Below, piece by piece: positions 6,983-14,613 of a DNA stretch of 19,190 nt (positions are counted from its first letter, which is position 1; every line of letters begins with the position of its first letter). A program made the position numbers and the translations under genes. The notes beneath the pieces are model-generated. The model worked only from the letters and a program-made list of their open reading frames with translations. It was not told where the DNA came from and made no database searches. The DNA comes from a bacterium. GTDB taxonomy: Bacteria; Chloroflexota; Dormibacteria; UBA8260; Bog-877. The DNA lies in the NCBI GenBank assembly GCA_021817185.1, contig JAKAVU010000015.1, positions 1 through 19,190 on the forward strand, written 5' to 3'.

Positions 6983-8392
6983 TCAGAGGACGTAGCGGCG
7001 GAGGTCCTCGTCGCGGACCAGATCCCCGAGCCTGCTCCTCACGAACTCGCGATCCACGGTGACCCGCTGCCCCTGGAATTGATCGGCGGCGAAGGAGACC
7101 TCCTGCAACACCCTCTCCATCACCGTGAACAGGCGGCGGGCGCCGATGTTCTCATCGCGATCGTTGACCAGGAAGGCCTGATGGGCCAGCTCCTCCACCC
7201 CCTCGTCGGAGAAGTCGAGCTCCACCTGCTCGGTGCTGAGCAGCGCCCCGTACTGCTTGGTCAGAGCGTTGCTCGGCTCCACCAGGATCCGCCGCAGGTC
7301 CGCCTCATCCAGGGGCTTCAGCTCGACCCGGATGGGGAAGCGCCCCTGGAACTCCGGGATGAGGTCGGAGGGCTTGCTCGAGCTGAAGGCACCCGCCGCG
7401 ACGAACAGGATGTGCTCGGTGCTCACCGGACCGTAGCGGGTGCTCACCGTGGAGCCCTCGATGATCGGGAGCAGGTCGCGCTGGACCCCGGCGCCGCTGA
7501 CGTCGGGCCCGTGGGCCTCCACCGAGGGGCCGGCGATCTTGTCAACCTCGTCGATGAAGACGATGCCGTTCTCCTCCACCGTGTGGATGGAGTCGTCATA
7601 GACCCGGTCCAGGTCCACCAACCGCTCGGTCTCCTCCTGGACCAGGGCGCGACGGGCGTCGGCCACGCTCATCCGACGCAGGCGGCGGCGGGGAGGCGCC
7701 AGCTGGCTGAAGAAGTCGGACAGGGACCACCCGATCTCCTCGTAACCCGTGCCCGAGAACACCTCGACCGGGGCTGAGTACGCCTCCTCCACCTCGATGT
7801 CGATCTGGCGATCGTCGAGTTGGCGGGCCGCCAGCTTCCGCACCAGCTGGCGTCGCCGCGCCTGCCGCCGCCGGGCGGCGAGCCTGCGTCCGGCCTCATC
7901 CGGCACCTCTGGCGGGGCTTCGGAGGAGGCCTCGGCAGCCTCCGGCGCCGGCTCACCACCGGCCGCTGAGTCAGCCTCCAGCAGGCGATCGACGATGCGC
8001 TGGTCGGCGAGCCTGGTCGCCTCGGCCTCGACCTCGGCCACCCGCTGGTTCTGCACGCGGGCCACGGTCTGCTCCACCAGGTCGCGGATGATCGACTCCA
8101 CGTCGCGCCCGACGTAGCCGACCTCGGTGAACTTGGTGGCCTCGACCTTGATGAAGGGGGAGTTGGTGAGTTGCGCCAGCCGCCTCGCGATCTCGGTCTT
8201 GCCCACCCCGGTGGGCCCGATCAGGAGGATGTTGCTGGGCACGATGTCGCGCCGTGATTCCGGGGCCAGCTGCATCCTCCTCATCCGGTTGCGCAGCGCG
8301 ATCGCCATCGCCCGCTTGGCCTCGCTCTGGCCCACGATGTACTGGTCGAGGGCGCTGACGATCTCAGAGGGACGCAGATCAACCTCAGGCAT
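6983..8392 (-). CDS. hslU: HslU, ATPase subunit of the HslUV protease
   Basis: AAA+ unfoldase that feeds substrates into the HslV peptidase in the cytosol. It has 469 residues. Walker A is GPTGVGKT (59-66), the pore loop is GYVG (92-95), Walker B is [10 protein letters not shown] (276-285), followed by [27 protein letters not shown] and sensor-2 IGARRL. The I-domain between the pore loop and Walker B holds an Ala/Glu/Pro-rich patch (about 141-165) and an Arg-rich stretch (170-185). The last residues, EDLRRYVL, match the tail that docks into HslV and activates it. The start is ATG 8392, overlapping the end of hslV by 8 bases, so the two subunits are coupled. It is the last gene of the [12 protein letters not shown] group and meets the acetyltransferase gene tail to tail. 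Confidence 0.97.
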   Translation of the reverse strand: MPEVDLRPSEIVSALDQYIVGQSEAKRAMAIALRNRMRRMQLAPESRRDIVPSNILLIGPTGVGKTEIARRLAQLTNSPFIKVEATKFTEVGYVGRDVESIIRDLVEQTVARVQNQRVAEVEAEATRLADQRIVDRLLEADSAAGGEPAPEAAEASSEAPPEVPDEAGRRLAARRRQARRRQLVRKLAARQLDDRQIDIEVEEAYSAPVEVFSGTGYEEIGWSLSDFFSQLAPPRRRLRRMSVADARRALVQEETERLVDLDRVYDDSIHTVEENGIVFIDEVDKIAGPSVEAHGPDVSGAGVQRDLLPIIEGSTVSTRYGPVSTEHILFVAAGAFSSSKPSDLIPEFQGRFPIRVELKPLDEADLRRILVEPSNALTKQYGALLSTEQVELDFSDEGVEELAHQAFLVNDRDENIGARRLFTVMERVLQEVSFAADQFQGQRVTVDREFVRSRLGDLVRDEDLRRYVL

Positions 8393-8969
8393 GGGATGCC
8401 TCCTCGACCGCGGTCAGGGTCTCCACGGAGATCTCCTCGTTGGTGTAGATGCAGATGGAGGCGGCGATCTCCAGGGCTCGCCGGGCCACCACCGCGGCCG
8501 GCAGATCGGTGTGCAGGCACAGCGCTCGTGCGGCGGCGTGGGCATAGGGCCCACCGCTGCCGATGGCGCCGACGCCGTCGTCGGGCTCGATCACGTCGCC
8601 ATCGCCGCTGAGCAGCAGCAACTGCTCCTGTCCAGCCACCACCAGCATCGCATCCAGGTGGCGCAGGTAGCGGTCCGTCCGCCACTCCTTGCTGAGCTCC
8701 ACCGCCGCCCGCAACAGGTTGCCCTGGTGCTGCTCCAGCTGGCGCTCGAACTTGTCGAAGAGGGTGAAGGCGTCCGCCACCGAACCGGCGAACCCCACCA
8801 CCACCTGATCGTGGTACAGCCGTCGCACCTTGCGGGCGCGATGCTTCATCACCACGTCGCCCACGGTCACCTGACCGTCGCCCGCAACCGCGATCTCTCT
8901 GCCACGCTGGACCGCCAGGATGGTGGTGGCGTGGGGGGTCAAGTCCTGCTGGGATGCCACGTGGCTCAA
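8385..8969 (-). CDS. hslV: HslV, proteolytic subunit of the HslUV protease
   Basis: Threonine peptidase of the proteasome-like family, forming a double hexamer capped by HslU. After a 14-residue propeptide the mature N-terminus TTILAVQRG begins at Thr15, the nucleophile. AGDGQVTVG, the basic [28 protein letters not shown] and AIGSGGPYA follow as in the family. The length of 194 residues is close to normal. The start is uncertain. The longest form begins at TTG 8969, with no good ribosome binding site; GTG 8960 gives an 11-residue propeptide and lies just after a TAGAAT box (8970-8975). Both leave the catalytic Thr intact. It lies 34 bases after topA and overlaps hslU. Confidence 0.95.
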   Translation of the reverse strand: MSHVASQQDLTPHATTILAVQRGREIAVAGDGQVTVGDVVMKHRARKVRRLYHDQVVVGFAGSVADAFTLFDKFERQLEQHQGNLLRAAVELSKEWRTDRYLRHLDAMLVVAGQEQLLLLSGDGDVIEPDDGVGAIGSGGPYAHAAARALCLHTDLPAAVVARRALEIAASICIYTNEEISVETLTAVEEASHA

Positions 8970-8975
8970 ATTCTA
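8970..8975 (-). promoter_or_regulatory. Candidate -10 box (TAGAAT) at the hslV start
   Basis: TAGAAT on the minus strand matches the TATAAT consensus at five of six positions and stands out in very GC-rich DNA. It ends one base before TTG 8969 and 9 bases before GTG 8960. If used, transcription would begin inside the longest hslV frame, which favours GTG 8960 and a nearly leaderless mRNA. No convincing -35 is visible. The same hexamer occurs upstream of topA. Confidence 0.35.
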
Positions 8976-9003
8976 ACCGGGCTGACCCGCGGGACCCGCG
9001 CGG

Positions 9004-11244
9004 TCATCCCACCAGCTCTGGCTGCGGCTCCCTGGTCGACCTTGGCCCGTCCCCCTGCGGCGCCCTTGCCCGGGCGGCATCCTTGGGTGGCCGGTAGCGG
9101 CACTTCGGATAGCCGGAGCAGGCGATGAACGGACCGAAGCGACCGGCCCGCTTGACCAGATCGTGGCCGCACTCAGGGCACTTCTCCCCGGTCGGCTCGG
9201 CGGCGGGCCGTGGCGCCACCGGGGCCCCTTCGGGAGCGGCCTCCGGGCGCACGAACCGACACTTGGGATACCCCGAACAGCCGATGAAGGGGCCCCGCCT
9301 CCCCGTCCTGCGGACCAGCGGCTTGCCGCACTGGGGGCAGGCCTCGCCGATCTCCTCGGCCTTGGCACGCTCCTCACGACCCTGGATGTAGTCGCACTCC
9401 GGGTAGCGGCTGCAGCCGACGAAGTCACCGAACCGGCCGCTGCGCACCACCAACTCGGCGCCGCACTTGGGACACTCGCCCTCCGCCTTCTGAGCCTGGA
9501 CCTTGACCCGCGGCATGCTCTCCTGGGCCTCCTCCAGGACCTTGGCGAACGGCTGGTACCAGTCACGCACCACCGGTACCCAGGAGACCTCGCCGGTCTC
9601 GATGCCGTCGAGCTTGCCCTCGAGCTCCGCCGTGAATCCGAAATCGACGACGGCGGGAAACTGTCCCGTGAGCGCCTGGTTGACCGCCCGGCCCAGCGGC
9701 GTGGGCTGCAGCCGCCTCTCCTGCTGGCGGACATACCCCCTGGTCTGGATCACCTCCACGGTCGGGGCGTAGGTGCTCGGGCGCCCGATCCCGCGCTCCT
9801 CGAGCTCCTTCACCAGGCTCGCCTCGGTGAAGCGCGGCGGGGGCTGGGTGAAGTGCTGTTCGGGGATGAGCTCCAGGCACCTCAGGACGTCACCCTCGGA
9901 GAGCTCGGGGAGGAGCTCGTCCTGCCGATCCTCGCTGGCCGCCACCTTGAGGAATCCCTCGAATGTGAGCCGGCTCCCGGTCACCCGGAAGCGGTGGGCG
10001 GCGGCGTCGATGTCCACCCGGGTGGAGTCGAACGCCGCCGGGCTCATCTGGCTGGCGGTGAACCGCCTCCAGATGAGTCGGTAGAGCTTCAGCTGATCGG
10101 AGCTGAGGAATTGGGCCACGCTCTCCGGGGTGCGGTCCGCCGCGGTGGGCCGGATGGCCTCATGGGCGTCCTGGGTGGCCACGGGGGCCTTGGCGACCCT
10201 GCGGGCGGCCCCCCCCAGGGGGCCCAGGTACTCCTTGCCGAAGGTGCCCTGGATGTAGCGTCGCGCCTGCTCTACCGCGACTGGGCTCAACCGGGTCGAG
10301 TCGGTCCGCATGTAGGTGATGAGACCGGCCGGCCCCTCGGCCCCCAGCTCCACTCCCTCGTACAGCTGCTGGGCCACCCGCATGGTCTTGGTGGGGCTGA
10401 ACCTCAGCTGGGCGGAGGCGTCCTGCTGCAGGCTGCTGGTGATGTACGGCATTGGCGGGTTGCGGCGTACGCGCCGGCGCTCCACCCCGGCGACCATGAA
10501 CTCGGCCCCGCTCACGGCTGCGATCACCCGCTGGGCTGACGCCTCGTCCGGCAGCGCCGCCGTCTCATCCCCGCCTTTGGCCCTGGCCCGCCGCGCGGTG
10601 CCCGGGGCCACCGGCCCCTGGTAGCGAGCCTTCACCTGAGCTCCGGCTGCGTTCTCCAGCAGCGCGTCCAGGCTCCAGCTCTCGACGGGCACGAAGGTCT
10701 CGATCTCGTCCTCGCGATCGCAAACCAGTCGCAGCGCCACCGACTGCACCCGCCCCGCCGAGAGCCCCTTGCGGATCTTGCGCCAGAGCAGCGGGCTCAG
10801 CTTGTAGCCGAGCAGCCGGTCGATGGCGCGGCGGGCCTGGTACGCGTCCACCAAGTTCTTGTCGATGGCGCGGGGCTGAGCCAGAGCCGCCTCCACCGCC
10901 GGCTTGGTCACCTCCCCGAACACGATCCGCTCGGGATCCTTGAGCTTGAGCTGATTGGCGATGTGCCAGGCGATGGCCTCGCCCTCCCGGTCGGGGTCGG
11001 CGGCCAGCAACACCCGGGACGACTTCCTGGCGGCCGTCTTCAGCTCGCTGAGCTGCTTCTCCTTGCCCTTGATCACGGTGTAGTCGGGGGCGAAGTCGGC
11101 GTCAACATCGATGCCCAACTTGGACCGGGGCAGGTCCACCACGTGGCCCATGGAGGCCCGCACCTCATACTTCTCCCCCAGAAACTTCGTGAGCGTGCGC
11201 GCCTTGCTGGGCGACTCCACGATGATCAGGCTGCGGGTGGGCAT
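9004..11244 (-). CDS. topA: DNA topoisomerase I (type IA)
   Basis: Relaxes negative supercoils through a 5'-phosphotyrosyl intermediate. The 746-residue protein opens with the Toprim domain (SLIIVESPSKARTLTKFLG from residue 5, and ADPDREGEAIAWH at 82-94). The active-site segment GLITYMRTDSTR has the catalytic Tyr311, and HEAIRPT (361-367) follows. LEERGIGRPSTYAPTVEVI (481-499) and FGFTAELEGKLDGIETG (535-551) are typical. The C-terminus has three C4 zinc ribbons with Cys at 591/594/611/617, 636/639/656/662 and 689/692/709/715, then a basic Arg/Pro-rich tail of about 30 residues that may bind DNA. The start is ATG 11244, with AGGAG 13 bases upstream. It heads the topA-hslVU group and is divergent from the reductase gene. 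Confidence 0.97.
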   Translation of the reverse strand: MPTRSLIIVESPSKARTLTKFLGEKYEVRASMGHVVDLPRSKLGIDVDADFAPDYTVIKGKEKQLSELKTAARKSSRVLLAADPDREGEAIAWHIANQLKLKDPERIVFGEVTKPAVEAALAQPRAIDKNLVDAYQARRAIDRLLGYKLSPLLWRKIRKGLSAGRVQSVALRLVCDREDEIETFVPVESWSLDALLENAAGAQVKARYQGPVAPGTARRARAKGGDETAALPDEASAQRVIAAVSGAEFMVAGVERRRVRRNPPMPYITSSLQQDASAQLRFSPTKTMRVAQQLYEGVELGAEGPAGLITYMRTDSTRLSPVAVEQARRYIQGTFGKEYLGPLGGAARRVAKAPVATQDAHEAIRPTAADRTPESVAQFLSSDQLKLYRLIWRRFTASQMSPAAFDSTRVDIDAAAHRFRVTGSRLTFEGFLKVAASEDRQDELLPELSEGDVLRCLELIPEQHFTQPPPRFTEASLVKELEERGIGRPSTYAPTVEVIQTRGYVRQQERRLQPTPLGRAVNQALTGQFPAVVDFGFTAELEGKLDGIETGEVSWVPVVRDWYQPFAKVLEEAQESMPRVKVQAQKAEGECPKCGAELVVRSGRFGDFVGCSRYPECDYIQGREERAKAEEIGEACPQCGKPLVRRTGRRGPFIGCSGYPKCRFVRPEAAPEGAPVAPRPAAEPTGEKCPECGHDLVKRAGRFGPFIACSGYPKCRYRPPKDAARARAPQGDGPRSTREPQPELVG

Positions 11245-11286
11245 GGGCTGGGGCGAACTCCTGGCTGGCGATGGGAAAGCGTGGCG

Positions 11287-11295
11287 ATTCTAACA
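11287..11295 (-). promoter_or_regulatory. Candidate extended -10 promoter of topA
   Basis: TGTTAGAAT on the minus strand has the TGn extension followed by TAGAAT, matching five of six consensus bases. It lies 42 bases upstream of the topA start codon, so an mRNA starting about 7 bases further on would have a leader of roughly 35 bases containing AGGAG. No good -35 element is present at 16-18 bases, which is compatible with an extended -10 promoter. Confidence 0.5.
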
Positions 11296-11352
11296 ACAGG
11301 CTTCCCGAACAGCACCCAGCTCAATCTGAATCGAACCCCGACGAGCGGCCGA

Positions 11353-11358
11353 TACACT
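11353..11358 (+). promoter_or_regulatory. Candidate -10 box of the reductase gene
   Basis: TACACT on the plus strand fits the TAnnnT pattern and matches the consensus at four of six positions. It lies 37 bases before the GTG start, leaving a leader of about 30 bases that contains the ribosome binding site at 11378-11384. The -35 region is poor. It shares the 151-base divergent interval with the topA promoter. Confidence 0.3.
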
Positions 11359-11377
11359 GGCCCTTCCGGCCTGACCG

Positions 11378-11384
11378 AAGGAGG
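11378..11384 (+). promoter_or_regulatory. Ribosome binding site deciding the GTG start of the reductase gene
   Basis: AAGGAGG, a perfect anti-16S match, sits 11 bases before GTG 11396. It is the strongest Shine-Dalgarno site in the window and fixes the start at this GTG. Confidence 0.75.
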
Positions 11385-11395
11385 ACCCCGCGCGA

Positions 11396-12172
11396 GTGCC
11401 AAGCCCGTGGAGCGACAAGTACGAGTGTTGCGAGATCGTGGAGCGCCGCGACTTCGCGGCCGACCTGTGGGCGATCCGGATCCGGCCACCGGCACCCTTC
11501 GCCTTTCGAGCCGGCCAGTACGCGACCCTGGGGATCGACCTGGAAGGGCGGGTGCTGGAGCGGCCCTACTCGATCGTCTCCGCGCCCGAGGATCCCCTGC
11601 TGGAGTTCTTCATAGAGAGGATTCCCGGGGGCGCGCTCACCCCCCACCTGTTTCACCTCCGGGTGGGTGACAGCCTGCTCATGCGCAAGCGGCCCAAGGG
11701 CCTCTTCATGCGCCAGGGCCTGGACCGGAGCAAGCTCCACCTCTTCGTGGCCACAGTCACCGGCGTCGCCCCCTTCGCCAGCATGCTGAGGCACCTCGAG
11801 CTGCAAGCCGACGGGGAAGAGCCCCCGCGGGTGGTGCTGCTCCAGGGAGCGAGCCTCTCTTCGGAGTTCGGATACCGGGAGGAGCTGGCGAGCCTGGCCG
11901 CCCGTTCTTCCTGGTTCGACTACGTGCCCACCGTGAGCCGGCCCTGGGCCGATCCGGCGTGGGAGGGTGAGACCGGTCGGGCCGAGGACGTGCTGCGCAA
12001 GTACGCGGACAGCTTCCAGCTCTCCCCCGGCACCGGGATCGTGTACCTGTGCGGCCATCCCGGCATGATCGCGGGAGCGCGGTCGATCATGACCCGGCGT
12101 GGTCTCGACGACGCCGAGATCATGGAGGAGCAGTACTGGCCCGAGGGCAAGGAGCCCACCGGGGCCAGTTGA
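11396..12172 (+). CDS. Ferredoxin-NADP+ reductase-like flavoprotein
   Basis: Predicted FAD-dependent oxidoreductase exchanging electrons between NAD(P)H and a ferredoxin or flavodoxin. The 258 residues form a beta-barrel FAD domain with RPYSIVSAP (56-64) and GGALTPHLFHLRVGDSL (78-94), then an NAD(P) domain with TGVAPFASML (122-131) and YLCGHPGMI (217-225). EEQYW (244-248) supplies the near-terminal aromatic that stacks on the flavin in bacterial Fpr-type enzymes; here a ten-residue extension follows it. The nucleotide loop reads VTGVAP where the family usually has GTGIAP, so one glycine is replaced by threonine. It is alone on the plus strand, divergent from topA and converging on the CpaE-like gene 13 bases away. 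No ferredoxin gene or other partner is in view. An Fpr-type reductase is the best reading; another FNR-superfamily role is possible. Confidence 0.85.
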   Translation: MPSPWSDKYECCEIVERRDFAADLWAIRIRPPAPFAFRAGQYATLGIDLEGRVLERPYSIVSAPEDPLLEFFIERIPGGALTPHLFHLRVGDSLLMRKRPKGLFMRQGLDRSKLHLFVATVTGVAPFASMLRHLELQADGEEPPRVVLLQGASLSSEFGYREELASLAARSSWFDYVPTVSRPWADPAWEGETGRAEDVLRKYADSFQLSPGTGIVYLCGHPGMIAGARSIMTRRGLDDAEIMEEQYWPEGKEPTGAS

Positions 12173-12185
12173 CGGCCGGCGCGGC

Positions 12186-13328
12186 TCAGCGCTTGAGCTT
12201 GGTCGCCAAAAGCGGTGAGATCTCGGCCATCGTCCCCTTCAAGGACTTGACCCAGCGATGGCCAGGGTGCCGCCAGGCGAGCGGCTCGCCGGCGCTCATC
12301 GAGCGCACCCCGTCGATCCCCATGTTGGGAACGGCCAGCACCTCCTGCTCCAGGATCCTCGAGACCCGGGCGGCATCGATCTGGTGGTACGGCAGCTGGC
12401 TGTTGAGGATCACCGCGATGCGGGAGCGGGCGATCTTCAGCTGATCGCAGATGCGCAGCCAGGCCAGCACCGAGTAGACCCCGGGGTTGTCGGGGGTGCC
12501 CACCACCAGCATGTGGTCGGCGGTCTCCAGCATGTCGATGCCGCCGTTGTCGAGACGCCCGCCCTGGTCCACCACCACCAGCTCGGCCGAATGGGTAAGC
12601 CGCAGGATCATCGCGTTGACGGCGGCCGGTGACACCGAATCGCCCAGCTCCGGACGGGCGGGAGCCGGCAGCACCGAGACCCCGCTCGGGTGCCGGGGCA
12701 GGCGATCGAAGATCTCCTCATCGGGACCGACCGCCGCCAGCTCGACCCAGGTGGGCGTCTGCGGGGGCAGGTTGAACGCCACCAGCGCGGAGCCGAAGCG
12801 GGGGACGTTGTCGACCAGGGCGACCCGGTAGCTCTCCGCCGCCAGGGCCGCCAAATTGCTGGCGATCAGGGTGCGGCCGACCCCGCCCCGGGGCCCGCAC
12901 ACAACCCACAGCTCGCCCTGGCCCTTGCTGGGACGCACCGGTGCCGCGGCGCCCTGGACCCGGGAGTGCAGCAGCCCCGCCAGCTCGTCCGCCGGAAGAT
13001 TGGGCAGGATGCGTTCGCTGGCGCCGGCGTCCATCGCCGCCGCCACCAGCGGTGAGCGGTGGTCGGACGCGACCAGCACGATCGGGATCGCCGCATGGGA
13101 GGTGCTGGAGCGGACCTGACGGATGAGGGGGATGAGCTCGGGGTCGTCGCCCCGGACCTCGATCAGCACCACCTGTGCCTCGGTGTGATCGAGCCCCGCC
13201 AGGGCCTGGGCGCAGCTCTCGAAGCCGACCAGCTCGAGACCCTGGGCCTCCAGGGCCCGGGCCAGCGGGGCCGAGCGGACCGCCTGCCGCGAGATCACCA
13301 GCACCTGGCCCATCTGATCTGCCATCAC
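12186..13328 (-). CDS. CpaE/TadZ-like protein: pseudo-receiver plus atypical ParA/MinD ATPase domain
   Basis: Residues 7-125 have the alternating pattern of a response-regulator receiver (QVLVISRQ, QVVLIEVRGDD, IPIVLVASD, MDAGASERILP), but the phosphoacceptor Asp is Glu57, the early acidic pair is replaced by Ser-Arg, and the late Lys is missing. Residues 138-380 form a ParA/MinD-type domain with the P-loop CGPRGGVGRT (144-153), in which both Lys of KGGxGKT are Arg, followed by ALVDNVPRFGSAL. This two-part design with a degenerate receiver and P-loop fits the CpaE/TadZ family, which places Flp/Tad pili at cell poles. No pilus, secretion or ParB gene is present, so a pilus role is inference from family only. 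The start is GTG 13328 or ATG 13325; a TAGACT box lies just upstream. It follows rplS after 63 bases and converges on the reductase gene. Confidence 0.8.
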   Translation of the reverse strand: MMADQMGQVLVISRQAVRSAPLARALEAQGLELVGFESCAQALAGLDHTEAQVVLIEVRGDDPELIPLIRQVRSSTSHAAIPIVLVASDHRSPLVAAAMDAGASERILPNLPADELAGLLHSRVQGAAAPVRPSKGQGELWVVCGPRGGVGRTLIASNLAALAAESYRVALVDNVPRFGSALVAFNLPPQTPTWVELAAVGPDEEIFDRLPRHPSGVSVLPAPARPELGDSVSPAAVNAMILRLTHSAELVVVDQGGRLDNGGIDMLETADHMLVVGTPDNPGVYSVLAWLRICDQLKIARSRIAVILNSQLPYHQIDAARVSRILEQEVLAVPNMGIDGVRSMSAGEPLAWRHPGHRWVKSLKGTMAEISPLLATKLKR

Positions 13329-13331
13329 CTC

Positions 13332-13337
13332 AGTCTA
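13332..13337 (-). promoter_or_regulatory. Candidate -10 box of the CpaE-like gene, possibly leaderless
   Basis: TAGACT on the minus strand lies 3 bases before GTG 13328 and 6 bases before ATG 13325. A -10 box this close to a start codon is the arrangement known for leaderless genes in Deinococcus and Actinobacteria. GAGGT overlaps the GTG and is too close to ATG 13325 to serve as a normal ribosome binding site. The -35 region is poor. Confidence 0.4.
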
Positions 13338-13391
13338 TTTGGTCGGACCGGCCTCCCGAACCAGCGCCGTCGGCAGCCGCACGCCCGACCA

Positions 13392-13850
13392 TCAGTCCGC
13401 CTTGGCTCGACTCCGCAGCGTGCGCCTCCTGGGTGGCGCGGCGACCTCCGGAGGGGCCTCTTCGGCGGCCGGCTCGGAGACCTTGGGGGCGACCGGCCGG
13501 GGGGCCACCTCGCGGCGCTCGCGGATCTTGGCCCGCTTGCCGACCTTGCCGCGAAGGTAGTACAGCTTGGCCCGGCGGACCCGGCCGTGGCGGACGACCT
13601 CGATCTGCGCCAGCCGGGGGGAGTGGATCAGGAAGGTGCGTTCCACGCCGACCCCGTGAGCGGTGCGCCTGACCGTCATCGACCGACGCACGCCACCGCT
13701 GTGGAGGGCGATGACGATGCCCTCGAAGACCTGGATCCGCTCCCTGGTGCCCTCGACCACCTTGGCGTGCACGCGCACGGTGTCGCCCGGCCGCAGCTCG
13801 GGGACGTCCTGGCGAAGTTGCTCCTCCTCGAGGAGATCAATGATGTTCAT
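13392..13850 (-). CDS. rplS: 50S ribosomal protein L19 with C-terminal extension
   Basis: L19 lies at the 30S-50S interface and forms part of an intersubunit bridge. The fold is seen in [20 protein letters not shown] (19-38), [10 protein letters not shown] (39-48), [20 protein letters not shown] (57-76) and [21 protein letters not shown] (91-111). Typical L19 ends near residue 115; here about 38 further residues follow, first Pro/Ala/Glu-rich and then Arg/Lys-rich. The start is ATG 13850, inside the last codons of trmD (14-base overlap), with AGGAGG six bases upstream. The frame is open further upstream but only as a shadow of trmD. It is the last gene of the smc-to-rplS block; the next gene appears to have its own promoter. 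Confidence 0.97.
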   Translation of the reverse strand: MNIIDLLEEEQLRQDVPELRPGDTVRVHAKVVEGTRERIQVFEGIVIALHSGGVRRSMTVRRTAHGVGVERTFLIHSPRLAQIEVVRHGRVRRAKLYYLRGKVGKRAKIRERREVAPRPVAPKVSEPAAEEAPPEVAAPPRRRTLRSRAKAD

Positions 13851-14613
13851 GGCTGGCCTCCTGTGCCGGAACCGGCTCCCGCTGGGTCCGGTTGTCGCTG
13901 GGTTCCGCAAGCAAGTGAGCCGTCCCCGCGCCGGGGACCAGCAGGTCGGGACGGAGCCGGGAGGCGCGCTCCCGCGCCGCCTCCGATCTCCAAGCGGCGA
14001 TCTTCGCATGGTCTCCGCTCCTCAGCACCGCAGGCACCTCGAGATTCTCGAAGACTGCGGGTCGAGTGTACTGAGGATACTCGACCAGGCCGTGCGCGAA
14101 GCTCTCATCGAGGATCGAGGTGGGGTCCCCCAGGGTGCCGGGAACTCGGCGGGCGACCGCGTCGATCAGGACCATGGCCGCGAGTTCGCCGCCGCTCAGC
14201 ACGAAGTCGCCGATGGAGATCTCGTCCAGATCGAGCCCGATGCGCACTCTCTCGTCCACTCCCTCGTAGCGGCCGCAGACCAGCAGCAGGCGGGGATGCC
14301 GGGCCAGATCCTCCGCGACCGCGGCGTCCAGGCGCCGTCCCGCGGCCGACAGCAGCACCCGGTGCGGCGGCTCCAAGCCCGCCAGCCCGGCCACCGCCCG
14401 AACCGCGGCGAAGAGGGGTTCCGGGCGCAGCACCATGCCGGGCCCTCCCCCGAACGGGACGTCGTCGACCTGCCGGCGCGACCCGATCCCCCAGCCGCGC
14501 AGGTCATGGGCCTCAACTGTGACCAGCCCGGACTGCAGGGCGCGGCCGACCACGCCCACCGCCAGCGGGCCGGGAAAGGCTTCCGGGAAGAGGGTGATGA
14601 CGTCAAACCGCAT
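13837..14613 (-). CDS. trmD: tRNA (guanine-N1-)-methyltransferase
   Basis: SPOUT-class methyltransferase making m1G37 in tRNAs to prevent +1 frameshifting. The 258 residues start with [13 protein letters not shown] and show [18 protein letters not shown] (49-66), [15 protein letters not shown] (109-123) and the trefoil-knot SAM site [21 protein letters not shown] (132-152). [16 protein letters not shown] (170-185) carries the catalytic acidic region, reading DESF here, and [17 protein letters not shown] follows. The start is ATG 14613, overlapping the rimM stop by 11 bases; the end overlaps the rplS start by 14 bases. The last 30 residues or so are variable and polar. The rpsP-rimM-trmD-rplS order is one of the most conserved bacterial operons. 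Confidence 0.97.
   Translation of the reverse strand: MRFDVITLFPEAFPGPLAVGVVGRALQSGLVTVEAHDLRGWGIGSRRQVDDVPFGGGPGMVLRPEPLFAAVRAVAGLAGLEPPHRVLLSAAGRRLDAAVAEDLARHPRLLLVCGRYEGVDERVRIGLDLDEISIGDFVLSGGELAAMVLIDAVARRVPGTLGDPTSILDESFAHGLVEYPQYTRPAVFENLEVPAVLRSGDHAKIAAWRSEAARERASRLRPDLLVPGAGTAHLLAEPSDNRTQREPVPAQEASHEHH

Noticed and set aside
6971..6990. Palindrome CTGAGCTCAG across the converging acetyltransferase and hslU stops
   Set aside because: Too short and without a T-run to be called a terminator; probably chance around two stop codons.
9163..10539. Plus-strand open frame of 458 codons opposite topA
   Set aside because: Low-complexity His/Gly/Leu composition, no recognisable fold, and it is fully antisense to the conserved topA coding sequence.
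12173..12198. Possible bidirectional terminator between the converging reductase and CpaE-like genes (GCTCA-5-TGAGC at 12184-12198)
   Set aside because: Only a 5-bp stem, partly inside the CpaE-like stop region, with no T-run on either strand.
13851..14009. N-terminal extension of rplS by 53 codons
   Set aside because: It overlaps trmD. ATG 13850 with AGGAGG gives the conserved L19 start.
13059..14522. Plus-strand open frame of 487 codons opposite the CpaE-like gene, rplS and trmD
   Set aside because: It crosses three minus-strand genes, and its composition is a shadow of their codons.
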